From assembly GCF_900096765.1 (NCBI RefSeq), contig NZ_LT615228.1, positions 750,669 through 814,668 on the forward strand: 64,000 nt of DNA, read 5' to 3'. Each line of letters opens with the position of its first letter. Position 1 is the first letter of the stretch. The position numbers and the translations under genes are program-made. The DNA comes from Polynucleobacter necessarius. GTDB taxonomy: Bacteria > Pseudomonadota > Gammaproteobacteria > Burkholderiales > Burkholderiaceae. Shown one piece after another: positions 19,637 to 30,139 of the stretch. The notes beneath the pieces were generated by a model. It worked only from the letters and a program-made list of their open reading frames with translations. It ran no database searches and was not told where the DNA came from.

Positions 19637-22531
19637 TTAAACGTTAGACATTACCTTTGAGCCACCAGGCGCATTGGTGCCATACCCCATAATCTGAGCA
19701 GCCTGACCACCTTTTGCTAGCTTGACAGCGCAGTACTTAAATTCTGGGATCTTGCCAAAAGGATCTAAAGCAGGATTAGTAATCAAGTTTGCAGCGGCCT
19801 CATAGTAGGCAAATGGAATAAAGATAACCCCCCTTGGAGTGCCATCATCACGACGCACGTGAATCCCAACCTCGCCACGACGGGATTGAACAGTGATCAC
19901 ATCACCAGCAGATACTCCGAGCTGGGTCATATCCTCACCATTCATGGAGACGGTAGCCATCGGCTCAATCGCATCGAGTACAGTAGCGCGGCGCGTCATA
20001 CTACCGGTATGCCAATGCTCCAACTGACGGCCAGTAATCAACACAAATGGATACTCTGAGTCTGGGCGCTCATTGGCAGGAATAATGTCAGCGGGTACCA
20101 GTTTCACCTTACCGTCGGCAGTGGCAAACTTGTCGTCAAACACGATCGAACGACCTGGGTCTTCTAGTGATAAACAAGGATAGGTCACGCTAGACTCTTT
20201 TTCTAAGCGTTCCCAGGTAATACCCTTAATAGCTCCATGTATTGCTTGTCGCATTTCCTCATAGACCTGGGCGACACCTGCATCAGGACCTTGGTAATTC
20301 CAATTCAGACCCATGCGCTTAGCGATCTCCTGAATAATCCACAAGTCCGGCTTGGCATCGCCTGGAGGCTCAACTGCTTTCTTACCCATTTGAACCATAC
20401 GGTCTGTATTACTTGCAGTACCGACCTTCTCTGGCCAAGCACTTGCAGGCAAGACCACGTCGGCCAACAAAGCAGTTTCAGTCATGAAAATGTCTTGCAC
20501 TACCAAGTGCTCCAATGAAGCTAAAGCGTGACGGGCATGATTCAGATCTGGGTCGCTCATTGCAGGGTTTTCACCCTCAACATACATGCCGCGAATCTTA
20601 TCGGGATCACTATCGGGTGCAGTGATCTTATGCATGATTTCTACAACGGTATAACCAGGCTTTTTGTCTACAGGAGTACCCCAGAACTTTTCAAACCAAG
20701 CGTGGGCTTCTGGATTATCGACACGTTGATAGTTCGGGAACATCATCGGAATTAGGCCGGCATCACTAGCACCTTGCACATTATTCTGACCACGCAAAGG
20801 ATGCAAGCCTGAACCAGGTTTACCAATTTGGCCGGTAATGCTGACCAAGGCAATTAAGCAACGAGCATTATCGGTGCCGTGAATATGCTGGCTCACACCC
20901 ATGCCCCACAAAATCATAGCTGATTTAGTAGTAGCGAATTCTCTAGCAACCTCACGCAATGTTTCTGCAGGAATTCCGCAGATCGGCGCCATCGCTTCGG
21001 GACTATATCCTTGAATGTTTTCTTTTAAAGCTTCATAGTTATTGGCACGATTGGCAATAAAGTCCTTGTCAGCCAAACCTTCTTCAATAACTGTGTAAAT
21101 CATGGCATTGAGCATTGCCACATCAGTGTCAGGTTTGAACTGCATAGTGCGCCAAGCATGTTTGCTAATTTCAGTCTTACGAGGATCACACAAAACAATT
21201 TTGGCGCCACGCTTAGCAGCATTCTTAAACCAAGTGGCGGCCACTGGATGGTTCGCTGTTGGGTTTGAACCAATCAACATAATCAAGCTAGAGTGTTCAA
21301 CATCATTTACTTGATTGCTAACTGCGCCAGAGCCTACACCTTCTAACAATGCCGCAACAGAAGACGCATGGCAAAGACGTGTACAGTGGTCGACGTTATT
21401 GCTACCAAAACCAGTACGTACCAATTTTTGGAATAAATACGCCTCTTCATTACTACCCTTCGCAGAGCCAAATCCAGCAAGCACTTTAAGGCCGTGCTTG
21501 TCTTTGAGTTCTTTGAGTTTGCCGCCGGCAAAATCCAAGGCCTCTTCCCAGCTGGCCTCGCGAAAGATTTCTGACCAGTCTTGCTTACCCTCAAGAATCG
21601 ACTCATCTTTCGGAACGCCTGGTTTACGAATCAGGGGCTTGGTTAAACGCTGAGGATTATGGATGTAATCCATGCCAAAACGCCCTTTAACACACAGGCG
21701 ATTGTGGTTAGCAGGGCCATCACGTCCTTCTACGCTAACAATCTTTTCATCTTTAACGTTATAAGTAATCTGACAACCTACGCCACAGAATGGGCATACC
21801 GAATCCACTTTCCGATCTACAGTCTGCGAACCAATCAAGCCCTTTGGCATCAATGCGCCAGTTGGGCAGGCCTGTACACACTCGCCACAAGCAACGCAGG
21901 TACTGTCACCCATCGGATCATTGAGATCAAATACGATCTCGCTGTGTGCGCCACGCATTGCATAGCCAATCACATCATTGACTTGCTCTTCTCGACAAGC
22001 ACGAACACAACGATTACATTGAATACAAGCATCCAAGTTCACGGCCATCGCTGGGTGAGAAATATCACTACTGACTTTCTCGCGACGCAATGCCTTTAAC
22101 TCAGGACGTACAGTGACATCCATACGCGCAGCCCAAGTGCTGAGCTCACCATGCTGTTGTTTCTGTTCTTGCTCTTTACTGTCACCAACCCACTTAAAGC
22201 CTTCATCAGGCATATCAGAGAGCAACATTTCTAAAACGAGTTTTTGACTCTTTAAGGCGCGTTCACTATTGGCTTGCACTTCCATACCTGGGGTTGCGCT
22301 TCTGCAGCAGCTAGGGGCTAAGGTACGCTCGCCATTGATTTCTACAACGCATGCACGGCAGTTGCCATCGGGACGATAGCCATCTTTAAAACACAGATGG
22401 GGAATATCAATACCATGACGTTTTGCCGCCTTCAGAATGGTTTCGCCTTCATACGAAACAATTGTTTTACCGTCTAACTTGAATTCCACTGTTTGGAGTT
22501 CAAGCTCTTTTGGATTGGTTGGTGCGTTCAT
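19637..22531 (-). CDS. fdsA: NAD-dependent formate dehydrogenase, alpha subunit
   Basis: 964 residues, matching FdsA of soluble formate dehydrogenases. The N-terminal [2Fe-2S] domain has GIDIPHLCFKDGYRPDGNCRAC and SCC. A His/Cys cluster region and two [4Fe-4S] motifs follow (CIQCNRCVRACREEQ; CVACGECVQACPTGAL). The molybdopterin part starts VCPFCGVGCQITYNVKDEKI (one more cluster). The Mo-ligand Cys lies in DHCTRLCHASSVAALLEG, i.e. Cys rather than selenocysteine. The C-terminal domain has RQLEHWHTGSMTRRA and IPFAYYEAAANLITNPALDP. It oxidises formate to CO2, passing electrons to the FMN subunit and NAD. It is intact and follows fdsB by 38 bases. fdsC/fdhD and fdsD are not in the window. Confidence 0.94.
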   Translation of the reverse strand: MNAPTNPKELELQTVEFKLDGKTIVSYEGETILKAAKRHGIDIPHLCFKDGYRPDGNCRACVVEINGERTLAPSCCRSATPGMEVQANSERALKSQKLVLEMLLSDMPDEGFKWVGDSKEQEQKQQHGELSTWAARMDVTVRPELKALRREKVSSDISHPAMAVNLDACIQCNRCVRACREEQVNDVIGYAMRGAHSEIVFDLNDPMGDSTCVACGECVQACPTGALMPKGLIGSQTVDRKVDSVCPFCGVGCQITYNVKDEKIVSVEGRDGPANHNRLCVKGRFGMDYIHNPQRLTKPLIRKPGVPKDESILEGKQDWSEIFREASWEEALDFAGGKLKELKDKHGLKVLAGFGSAKGSNEEAYLFQKLVRTGFGSNNVDHCTRLCHASSVAALLEGVGSGAVSNQVNDVEHSSLIMLIGSNPTANHPVAATWFKNAAKRGAKIVLCDPRKTEISKHAWRTMQFKPDTDVAMLNAMIYTVIEEGLADKDFIANRANNYEALKENIQGYSPEAMAPICGIPAETLREVAREFATTKSAMILWGMGVSQHIHGTDNARCLIALVSITGQIGKPGSGLHPLRGQNNVQGASDAGLIPMMFPNYQRVDNPEAHAWFEKFWGTPVDKKPGYTVVEIMHKITAPDSDPDKIRGMYVEGENPAMSDPDLNHARHALASLEHLVVQDIFMTETALLADVVLPASAWPEKVGTASNTDRMVQMGKKAVEPPGDAKPDLWIIQEIAKRMGLNWNYQGPDAGVAQVYEEMRQAIHGAIKGITWERLEKESSVTYPCLSLEDPGRSIVFDDKFATADGKVKLVPADIIPANERPDSEYPFVLITGRQLEHWHTGSMTRRATVLDAIEPMATVSMNGEDMTQLGVSAGDVITVQSRRGEVGIHVRRDDGTPRGVIFIPFAYYEAAANLITNPALDPFGKIPEFKYCAVKLAKGGQAAQIMGYGTNAPGGSKVMSNV

Positions 22532-22569
22532 ATAGTCTCGTTCTTTCCTATTCTTTTTTTCGCAAATCC

Positions 22570-24372
22570 TTATTGAACTTCTTGCGGGAAATATTTATGA
22601 ATACAGCGAATCGGATTTGGCGCCGCTTGGCCAAGTCCACAAATAGATGCGTCGACCATGACAGTTGCCAAGTCCTCTAAGGTTGTTTTATCCCAAGACT
22701 TTGCTTGCATTAACTTAGCAGCTTTGCCGGTACCAACACGACAGGGAGTGCACTGACCACAACTCTCATGCTCAAAGAAGTGCATGACGTTGAGCGCCAT
22801 ATCACGCGCCTTGTCTTGATTACCAAATACCATCACGGCAGCCGAACTGATAAAACAACCGTAAGGTTGCAAGGTATCAAAGTCTAACGGAATGTCATTC
22901 ATAGTCGCAGGCAAAATGCCACCAGATGCACCGCCAGGAAGGTAGCCATAGAACTCATGGCCATCTTGCATCCCACCACAATATTCATCTATTAATTCTT
23001 GGATAGTGATACCTGCTGGCGCTAACTTTACGCCGGGTTTTTTAACGCGCCCACTGACACTAAAGCTACGCAAGCCTTTACGATCATGACGGCCGTAAGA
23101 GCTAAACCACTCTGGGCCACGTTGCACGATATCGCGCACCCAGTACAGTGTCTCAAAGTTGTGCTCTAAGGTTGGGCGGCCAAACAAGCCAACTTGCGCA
23201 ATATATGGAGGGCGCATCCGCGGTTCACCCCGTTTACCCTCAATACTCTCAATCATGGCAGATTCTTCACCACAGATATAAGCACCAGCACCACGACGCA
23301 ACTCAATGGATGGCAATGGGAATGGTGGGTTCGCTTTGAGCTTAGCCAATTCCTTTTCGAGCAACTCACGGCAGCCGTGATACTCATCACGCAGATAGAT
23401 GTAGCAAGCATCAATACCCACCACCTTTGCGGCAATGAGCAAGCCTTCCAAGAATCGATGTGGATCGCGCTCCAAATAGGTACGGTCTTTAAATGTGCCA
23501 GGCTCACCTTCGTCAATATTCACGGCCATGAGTTTTGGAGCCACTTGATCTTTGACAATGCGCCATTTGCGACCTGCTGGGAATCCCGCGCCACCAAGAC
23601 CGCGCAGACCCGAACTTTCCATCGCTTTGATGATGCTCTCAGCATCACGACTACCTGACTGAATTTCTTGAGCGAGTTGATAACCACCTTTAGCGCAGTA
23701 AGCATCGTAGCCTACGTAGTCAGGTGAAACCGTTTGATTTTCACCTTGTGGCGAGATACCCTGCTCTGCCAAAGCTGCTGGATCGAAGACGGCATCATCT
23801 TTGGCCAGGGGGTGGGTTGTCAATTGATTATTGACAGCCGCTTGCACTTTATCAGCGCTAGCAAATAGCACAGGGTATTGATGCACAACTGCAACAGGCG
23901 CTTGTTCACAGCGACCTACACAGGGGGCTGCAATCACCTTGACATTGGTATTACCCAAGATAGCAGGCAACTTGGCCAATAAATTTTGGGCACCGGCTAA
24001 CTCACAGGCAATGCCATCACAAACGCGCACAGTAATATCAGCTACAGGATCATTGCCACGCACGACTTCGAAGTGATGATAGAAAGTGGCTACTTCATAC
24101 ACCTCTACCATCGGCAAGTTCATTTCTTTTGCAAGCGCAACCAAATGTCGATCATACAAGGCACGATACTCATCGTTGAGCTTATGTAGATTTTCGATTA
24201 ATAAATCGCGACGATGTGGCGCATTGCCAATCAACTGACGCACTTCCGCTAGAGAGGCGTCATCAGCTTGACGACCCTTTAACTTACTTTTACGACGAAT
24301 GGTTTCCCTCAAATCGTCAGCGCTTGCCACAGCAACCGCCTTGACCTCTCCTGAAGGTTTTGGGTGATTCAT
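22570..24372 (-). CDS. Formate dehydrogenase beta/gamma fusion (NuoE-NuoF-like)
   Basis: 600 residues from ATG 24372; an upstream in-frame GTG at 24411 is less likely. Residues about 20-165 are NuoE/FdsG-like, with the [2Fe-2S] Cys in VCDGIACELAG and APCVGRCEQAP. A linker leads to the NuoF/FdsB part: RGLGGAGFPAGRKWRIV (FMN/NADH site), NIDEGEPGTFKDRTYLE, GAGAYICGEESAMIESIEGK and the [4Fe-4S] motif ESCGQCTPCRVGTGK. In Cupriavidus FdsG and FdsB are separate; here one chain carries both. It takes electrons from FdsA and reduces NAD. It is the first gene of the fds operon and intact. Confidence 0.92.
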   Translation of the reverse strand: MNHPKPSGEVKAVAVASADDLRETIRRKSKLKGRQADDASLAEVRQLIGNAPHRRDLLIENLHKLNDEYRALYDRHLVALAKEMNLPMVEVYEVATFYHHFEVVRGNDPVADITVRVCDGIACELAGAQNLLAKLPAILGNTNVKVIAAPCVGRCEQAPVAVVHQYPVLFASADKVQAAVNNQLTTHPLAKDDAVFDPAALAEQGISPQGENQTVSPDYVGYDAYCAKGGYQLAQEIQSGSRDAESIIKAMESSGLRGLGGAGFPAGRKWRIVKDQVAPKLMAVNIDEGEPGTFKDRTYLERDPHRFLEGLLIAAKVVGIDACYIYLRDEYHGCRELLEKELAKLKANPPFPLPSIELRRGAGAYICGEESAMIESIEGKRGEPRMRPPYIAQVGLFGRPTLEHNFETLYWVRDIVQRGPEWFSSYGRHDRKGLRSFSVSGRVKKPGVKLAPAGITIQELIDEYCGGMQDGHEFYGYLPGGASGGILPATMNDIPLDFDTLQPYGCFISSAAVMVFGNQDKARDMALNVMHFFEHESCGQCTPCRVGTGKAAKLMQAKSWDKTTLEDLATVMVDASICGLGQAAPNPIRCIHKYFPQEVQ

Positions 24373-24533
24373 AATCGATGTCTCTGTTTTTTTTAGTAGT
24401 TTTAATCGCACAAAAGCCTATGCACAAGCTACAACATGGCTCACATTAGTGCGATCATAGCCCTGATTTTGGCTTATTTCAGAGCTCAAGTCCTTGACGG
24501 AGCTCAAGGTATTGATTTAAGGGTTAACCCTGA

Positions 24534-24758
24534 TTAAATCACTGATGGGGATGGCTTGTCACCAGGCGGGAGAGAGTAATCGAGCTTACGCTCATACAAG
24601 CGTGCCTTATAGCACTCCTGATAGCCTTTGCTACCGATTTCCCAGCCTATGGACGTGCAATCATCCTGAGCAGCTGATTCAATTGAACCGCAGGCGGTCA
24701 GACCCAAAGCGGCAAAAAGAGAGGAAATCCAGAGAAGGCGCATTTTTGTTGAATTCAT
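24534..24758 (-). CDS. Small lipoprotein of unknown function
   Basis: 74 residues. A short basic start and hydrophobic stretch (MRLLWISSLFAALG) lead to the lipobox LTACG, so the mature protein should be lipidated at that Cys. The rest, about 50 residues, contains two more Cys (DDCTSIGWEIG, YQECYKARL). I do not recognise a family beyond the common pattern of small Cys-pair lipoproteins. It is flanked by fdsB upstream and the broken DUF748 gene, whose intended stop lies 9 bases from its start region. Start at ATG 24758; a second ATG is five codons later. Confidence 0.65.
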   Translation of the reverse strand: MNSTKMRLLWISSLFAALGLTACGSIESAAQDDCTSIGWEIGSKGYQECYKARLYERKLDYSLPPGDKPSPSVI

Positions 24759-24767
24759 AACCCAAGT

Positions 24768-27173
24768 CTACTTGATACTGATCTCGACATCGAGGGGTAT
24801 GCCTTCTTTAGTCGCTTGAGTAGCCTTAACGCTACCGACTCAGATCCGCTCCTTGAGACTGGAATTGTCTTTAATCATCAATTCGTAAGCGGCTTTCGCC
24901 CTCCTCTTAGCCAAGTCTTGAAGCTCGCTTTCACTGATTTGGATGCCATCAATTAACTCGGCATGCAATTGTTCATTACGAGCCTCACCATCGGGCAGCA
25001 TGAGCAAGCGTTTACCCAACTGAATACGGCCAATAGATTGAGCATAGGCCGCCCTGAGACCACTCTGCACCCTGGGATCAGACAAGCTGGGTGTTGGCAG
25101 GGGCTCGCCAGGAACCAGCTTAAAGCCTGCGTCTTTCAAAATAGCGCTATCTGCTTTTGCTCTGGCAAGCTCTTGCTTGTCCTGAATGGGATCGTAAGTG
25201 CCGATGATCTCCAAAGAAGAATTTGGCCTTTTAGCAAGGTAATCGCCGAACTTTTCTAGGCGTTCTTGATCTTCGGGCAAAAAGACGTCTTCACCCGGCA
25301 CCGCATTAGCACCCCCCTCATCCCCCATACCCAATACAGAAGCTAGAGCCCTAAAAGGCGCAGTTGCGACGTTAGTCAAGACATTACTAATAGCTTGCCA
25401 TACCAAACCACTCGCGCTAAATTCTGGTGAGTCTACGTTACCCGCAATACGGATGGTGAGGTCAATGGTGTCGTCAGAGTCCTCTAATAATGCAATTGCA
25501 AGACCAAGTGGTAACTTCTTGCCCTGAAAGTCTGAAACCTCATCGCCAAGCTGCACATTCTTAATAATGATTTGATTGCTGCCATTGAGCTGACCGTTCT
25601 TCGCTCGGTAGTTCAAATTAAGATTTAAACTCCCCCCAGTGATTTGATAACCAGCATACGTCATTACTGCTGGATTAAATGCAGTAAGCGGCAGGTTTTT
25701 ATAGCTTATCTGAATGTCGTGATTGCGCCTTGGGTCATCAAATGAGGTCTGACCCTTAGTACGCATACTGCCAGACCCAGCAACCACTCCATCCATTGCC
25801 ACAGATGCAAAGCGCCCTGGAAGATTGCTAACCCCCAAGAAGGCTGCATTAAATTTTTTCACATCGACCTTAAAGTTGGGTCGCATCGCCAGATCCGCAA
25901 AGAAGACTTCTCCAGAGCGTAAGTTCATGTTTCGAATATCCAAATCAAATGAGGATTTATTGGAATTGCTAGCGTTGCCTGCACCGCCACCCTCCGACTG
26001 AGTGCTATCGACCTTGGTGGAATCATCCTTTGCTTTTGAAAATAGGCGGCGAAAATTAGACAGTCCTTGATTATTGATTTCAAAACGCAACACTGGACGC
26101 TCAAGAATCAGTTCATCAATCAATAAGCCAACTGAGGGCCGATGACTGGAATGGTTAGCTGGCTGATTGGCCTGTTTCACTACCCTGTACTCAAATTGGC
26201 GAATATCTGCCGTATCCCAAGCAATCAAAGGGGTTCTCTCTCCCTTCTCCAATACCGATACATGCTGAAGATGCAAATCGCCAGATACTACGTCGGCTTC
26301 TGCACTCAGTTTGACAGCCACTTGCGCATTCAGCGAACCGCTAATGCCAAGCAATTCCCTATTCGCTGGTAATAGTGAGATCAATGGTGCGGTAGCGATA
26401 TTCTCTATAGTAAGTTTACCTTCGAGCGCCTTAGATGCAGTATTTAAATCCCAGTGAGATAGCACTTTGCCGTCATCTAATTTAAGGTCTAGTTGCACAC
26501 CCAACATATTGGGGCTGGGGTTATCCAAGCCACCAGCCAATGAGACATGATCAAACGCTAGAGTTTTATTCATGCCGGGTATCAATAACTGCAAGGAACC
26601 TAGATTAAAGTCATATCGACCGCGCACACCCGAAACTTGTCCGCTCCTATCATAATTTGCAACTTCTATTAATTTGATAGAAAAAGGTTTGAACTCTTCC
26701 TTTAATTTGCTAGCGTCATCAATCACAGTCAATGAAGCGCCGTTCACAATCAATTCATCTATGGAGATCTTAATGGGCTTTTTTTCTTGCTTGCTATCTT
26801 TTGGTGGCAAGTTTTTTTTCAACTGCATGAACAAACTCTTTCCAATTCCAAACACTTGCTGGAGCTCCCCCGTGCGCTTTGAGGGTGTTCTTTTCGAGGA
26901 GTAATTTAGGCTCCTCTAAAACAATCTCATCAAAACCGAGTTCACCTAAGACCAATTTCGTCCATTTGAGCGTAATAGCCAATTTCTTAAAATCCAATAA
27001 CTTCTTGCCACCCTCCTTAGCTAGATTTTGACCATACTCTGCGACTGATTTCTTAATAAGGCTTGGCAAGAATAAATGCGCACCCGCCCCCAGAAGAGGA
27101 TGATCAAAGAAAACAATAGGCCTACAAAACGCAGGCCCCAGATTCGAATTTTGGGGTCTTTGAGGGAAAGCAT
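24768..27173 (-). pseudogene. DUF748 (AsmA-like) membrane-anchored protein, broken three times
   Basis: The intended start is ATG 27173: MLSLKDPKIRIWGLRFVGLL and a hydrophobic anchor. The frame slips in the GGGGG tract near 27095, moves to GAGAHLFLPSLIKKSVAEYG, and slips again in an A8 run (T8 on plus, 26812-26819) to NLPPKDSKQEKKPIKISIDE. The long frame (26855-24840) is a DUF748 protein with repeated beta stretches, NPAVMTYAGYQITGGSLNL, LGLAIALLEDSDDTIDLTI and an OmpA-like end (SSLEIIGTYDPIQDKQELARAKAD). TGA 24840-24842 then interrupts, with 23 plausible codons (VGSVKATQATKEGIPLDVEI) continuing in frame to TAG 24768. DUF748 proteins belong to the AsmA-like group linked to envelope lipid transport. 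Losing the anchor and tail should inactivate it. Confidence 0.85.
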
Positions 27174-27251
27174 CTACTTGTCTTTATAGATCAACATCAG
27201 TAACAATCAAATTATCACAGAACAAACACAATAACCCTTGTGGAGACCCCT

Positions 27252-27845
27252 ATGAAATCAGTATCTCAATCTATTTTTGCAATCATTCTTTGCTTGCAAG
27301 CCAGCTTTCTTAGTAATGCGGCGCTCGCTCAAAACCAAGATGGGTTTGTTGATCTCATTGATGGGGTCAGTTTAAGCGGTTGGAACATTATCGGAAATGC
27401 TAACTGGCTTATCGGCAAGGGCATTATTGAGGGAAACAAACCCAATGGATTTTTGGTGAGCAATGCTTCCTATAAAAATTTCATTATCAAAGCAGAATTT
27501 TGGGCGGAGTCAAACACGAATAGCGGTATCTTTATCCGCTGCCAAGACCCCAATAAAGTATCGGCAGCCAATGCTTATGAAGTCAATATTTGGGATACGC
27601 GCCCTGAACAAGCCTACGCTACTGGCGCTATCGTGGATGTTGCCAAGGTAGATCCGGTACCCAAGGCAGGAGGTCGCTGGAACACAATGGAAATCATTGC
27701 CAACGGCTCACATTTCAAAGTTATTCTCAATGGGGTGGTTACGGTTGCTGATGGGCAAGATAGTAAATTTGCTGCTGGGCCGATTGCCCTGCAATCAGCC
27801 GGCGGAATAATTAAGTTCAAACGTTTGCTAATCAAGCCCATCTAA
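27252..27845 (+). CDS. Secreted DUF1080 (3-keto-disaccharide hydrolase-like) protein
   Basis: 197 residues from ATG 27252, chosen over GTG 27240 because GGAG lies about eight bases upstream. A signal peptide (hydrophobic IFAIILCLQASFLSNAALAQ) precedes one DUF1080 jelly-roll domain: FVDLIDGVSLSGWNIIGNAN, GFLVSNASYKNFIIKAEFWA, SNTNSGIFIRCQDP, YEVNIWDTRP, RWNTMEIIANGSHFKVILNG and GPIALQSAGGIIKFKRLLI. The family is found in secreted sugar-acting proteins and some members hydrolyse 3-keto-glycosides; the substrate here is unknown. The gene is intact, monocistronic and ends at a bidirectional terminator. Confidence 0.85.
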   Translation: MKSVSQSIFAIILCLQASFLSNAALAQNQDGFVDLIDGVSLSGWNIIGNANWLIGKGIIEGNKPNGFLVSNASYKNFIIKAEFWAESNTNSGIFIRCQDPNKVSAANAYEVNIWDTRPEQAYATGAIVDVAKVDPVPKAGGRWNTMEIIANGSHFKVILNGVVTVADGQDSKFAAGPIALQSAGGIIKFKRLLIKPI

Positions 27846-27865
27846 ATCATCAGCATCCTGACAAC

Positions 27866-27899
27866 AAAAAACCAAAGCTACCTTGCGGCGGCTTTTTTA
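27866..27899. terminator. Bidirectional terminator between convergent genes
   Basis: AAAGC (27874-27878) pairs with GCTTT (27891-27895), with an inner ACC/GGC-type stem and a TTGC loop, followed by T runs on both strands. It lies between the DUF1080 gene and the YciI-like gene. Confidence 0.7.
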
Positions 27900-27917
27900 T
27901 TATTGTGACGAAGACTT

Positions 27918-28223
27918 TTAAGCTGCAGGCGGGAAACCTACTTTTTGCGCCCACATATTAGTAAAAACATGAATAATCGGCTTCTCATAAACCCCCGCTT
28001 TGGTAAATGGCTCCTCTTTCAGCCAAGCATCGACTTCTGCGCGATTTGCAAAATCCATTGCCAATAAGCTACCAACGGTGGTTTGACCGTCTTCCGATGT
28101 GAGTGGTCCAGCAAAAGCCATCCGATGTGCTTGTTGAGCTAGATAAGCGCGATGCTCTGGACGAACTTGAATGCGCAAATCCCCAGTGCCTGGACGATCC
28201 ATGAGAAGAATTGCAAAAATCAT
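27918..28223 (-). CDS. YciI-like protein
   Basis: 101 residues from ATG 28223, supported by GGGAGACAA just upstream; the frame is open further upstream but that part does not look native. The sequence MIFAILLMDRPGTGDLRIQ, RPEHRAYLAQ, MAFAGPLTSEDGQTTVGSLL, MDFANRAEVDAWLKEEPFTK and AGVYEKPIIHVF is the YCII ferredoxin-like fold with its conserved His. Members are small dimeric enzymes or accessory proteins, often of unclear substrate. It follows the broken amidohydrolase on the same strand by 58 bases and may once have been co-transcribed. It is intact. Confidence 0.85.
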   Translation of the reverse strand: MIFAILLMDRPGTGDLRIQVRPEHRAYLAQQAHRMAFAGPLTSEDGQTTVGSLLAMDFANRAEVDAWLKEEPFTKAGVYEKPIIHVFTNMWAQKVGFPPAA

Positions 28224-28281
28224 TTTGTCTCCCTGTCTTTGATATCTTGATATAGAAACCTTCGGTAAAGGGCTATTGCCC

Positions 28282-29999
28282 TTACCAAGATTGTTTCTTG
28301 CCATCAATCCAAGTTTCTTTTACTTGAATATTGCGAATTTGCTCGACCTGTGTTTTTCTGGGGTTTGCAGAGAGTATGACCAAGTCAGCCTGCTTACCCA
28401 CCTCCAAACTACCGAGCTTATCGTCGGAAAACATTTCATACGCGGCATTCATCGTAACAGCACGAATTGCATCATCAACAGATACACGCTCATTTGGACC
28501 TAATACTTTACGTGGCTCCTTTTGCCATAAACGTCCAGCACCCTCTGAGATGTAATTCAATGGGCCTACATTCGAGACTGGAGAATCACTATGGTAAGCA
28601 AATCTACCGCCCTCTTTTTTGAATGAGGCAGACGGATCAATGCGATCTGCACGCTCTGGACCGACAATTTTGTCATGAAATGCCTCACCCCAATAATCTA
28701 CGTGTCCAATCGTAAAGCCAGGAATCACACCTAATTTCACCGCAAGCTTGACTTGTTCTGGAGTATTAATGGTGAAATGCTCAATCCGTAATCGACGTGC
28801 TTTTGGGTCAGACGAATTCGCTAACAACTTAGCGTAGGTATTGATAGTTTGCTCAATCGTTCGATCACCATTTGCATGTGTGGCGATTTGCCAGCCTTGA
28901 TCAAAAATAGGCTTAGTCATTTATAAATTTGGTCGTCGGCGTAATCTAAGTTACCTCGGAATTGAGTCCCTTTGGGATATATATATGGATCATTGAGGGC
29001 GGCTGTGATTCCTTGTGTCGAGCCATCGGATACAAACTTCACTCCAACATATCGCAATTTATCATCACCATCATTCGGCTTAAGACCGTTTGTACCATTC
29101 GCCAACAACGGTCCATATAAATACGCTCTAACGCGCAAGGGGAAGTCATCACTATGCACAAGTGTATTAAATAGCTTAACCTCATTATCTAGACCCAACA
29201 TCAAACCCAAAGTGATTTCTGCTGAGGTGGTCACACCTTTTGAAGTAATCATCTTTGCCGTCTTTTGCATAGCCGCAGCTAGTTCGGCCTCAGAAGGAGC
29301 TGGTGCATGCTTGAGAATAGATAGAATTGCTGACGGCTCAACCACCGCACCTGTCAGGCGACCCTGAGCATCCTTCATATAAATGCCGCCATCCCTTGGA
29401 TTAGGAGTTTGATCAGTAATTCCAGCAAGCTCAAAAGCTTTATGATTTACATACAGAATATGGCCTGATTGATTCATCACTGCAATGGGTACATCGGTCG
29501 ATACTTGATCCAAAACATCAGCGGTCAGCTCAGCCATGAAAGGTTGCGTACGAGAGGGATCTACCCCAAAAGCACCTAACCATTGACCCTTTGGCAAAGT
29601 CTTCAGTCTTGCTTTTAGTTTCTGACTAATTGTTGCTAAAGTGTCGTATTAAGGCGTGAAATTCGACAGATTTAGCCATAACACCTCTGTCATTGCCGTC
29701 ATCACAATATGAATATGCGGCTCTACAAAGCCGGGCATCAGTGTTTGACCCTTGAGATCAATGAGCTTGGTGCTCTCACCTTGCCAATTTTTAGTGACGG
29801 CGTTCTTTTTACCAACTGCTACGATTTTTCCATTTTGAATGGCTAGGGCCTGTGCCTCTTCATTTTTAGCATTCACGGTCACAATCGGGCCACCATAGAA
29901 AATCGTATCCGCAACTTGGACTGCTTGAGTTGTGCAAGCAACGGCTGATATTGCAAGCGAAATAAGCGCTTTCAAAAAATTTTGAATGATGTGTTTCAT
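28282..29999 (-). pseudogene. Amidohydrolase (YtcJ-like), interrupted twice
   Basis: The gene starts at ATG 29999 with a signal peptide (KALISLAISAVACTTQAV) and the amidohydrolase start TIFYGGPIVTVNAKNEEAQA, then the metal-binding FVEPHIHIV. TAA at 29649-29651 interrupts it without a frame change: LSNFTP, stop, YDTLATISQKLKARLKTLPK runs on to GQWLGAFGVDPSRTQPF. A second break, a one-base loss near 28918, follows DDQIYK; the rest is in another frame from TKPIFDQGWQIATHANGDRT with IEHFTINTPEQ, FAYHSDSPVSN and GSLEVGKQADLVIL. The ancestral enzyme (about 570 residues) would be a periplasmic metal-dependent hydrolase. The substrate is unknown. Confidence 0.85.
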
Positions 30000-30084
30000 A
30001 AGTAGGACCCTATTGAAATATGAGCTAATGAGGCAAAGCTTACTTCAAATTGTATAGAACATGTAGGGATCAAAAAACCCATAA

Positions 30085-30107
30085 CAAAAAACCACCCGAA
30101 GGTGGTC
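30085..30107 (-). terminator. Rho-independent terminator
   Basis: On the minus strand ACCACC, loop TTCG, GGTGGT and a T6 run. It lies 33 bases past the restored stop (30140) of the broken lipoprotein gene and supports that the remnant was a real transcription unit. Confidence 0.85.
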
Positions 30108-30139
30108 TTTGACAAAACTCTCACAGCTCAACTTCAAAA

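Noticed and set aside
19637..24372. Selenocysteine formate dehydrogenase or an energy-converting hydrogenase.
   Set aside because: The Mo ligand is encoded by a normal Cys codon, and no in-frame TGA or hydrogenase motif is seen.
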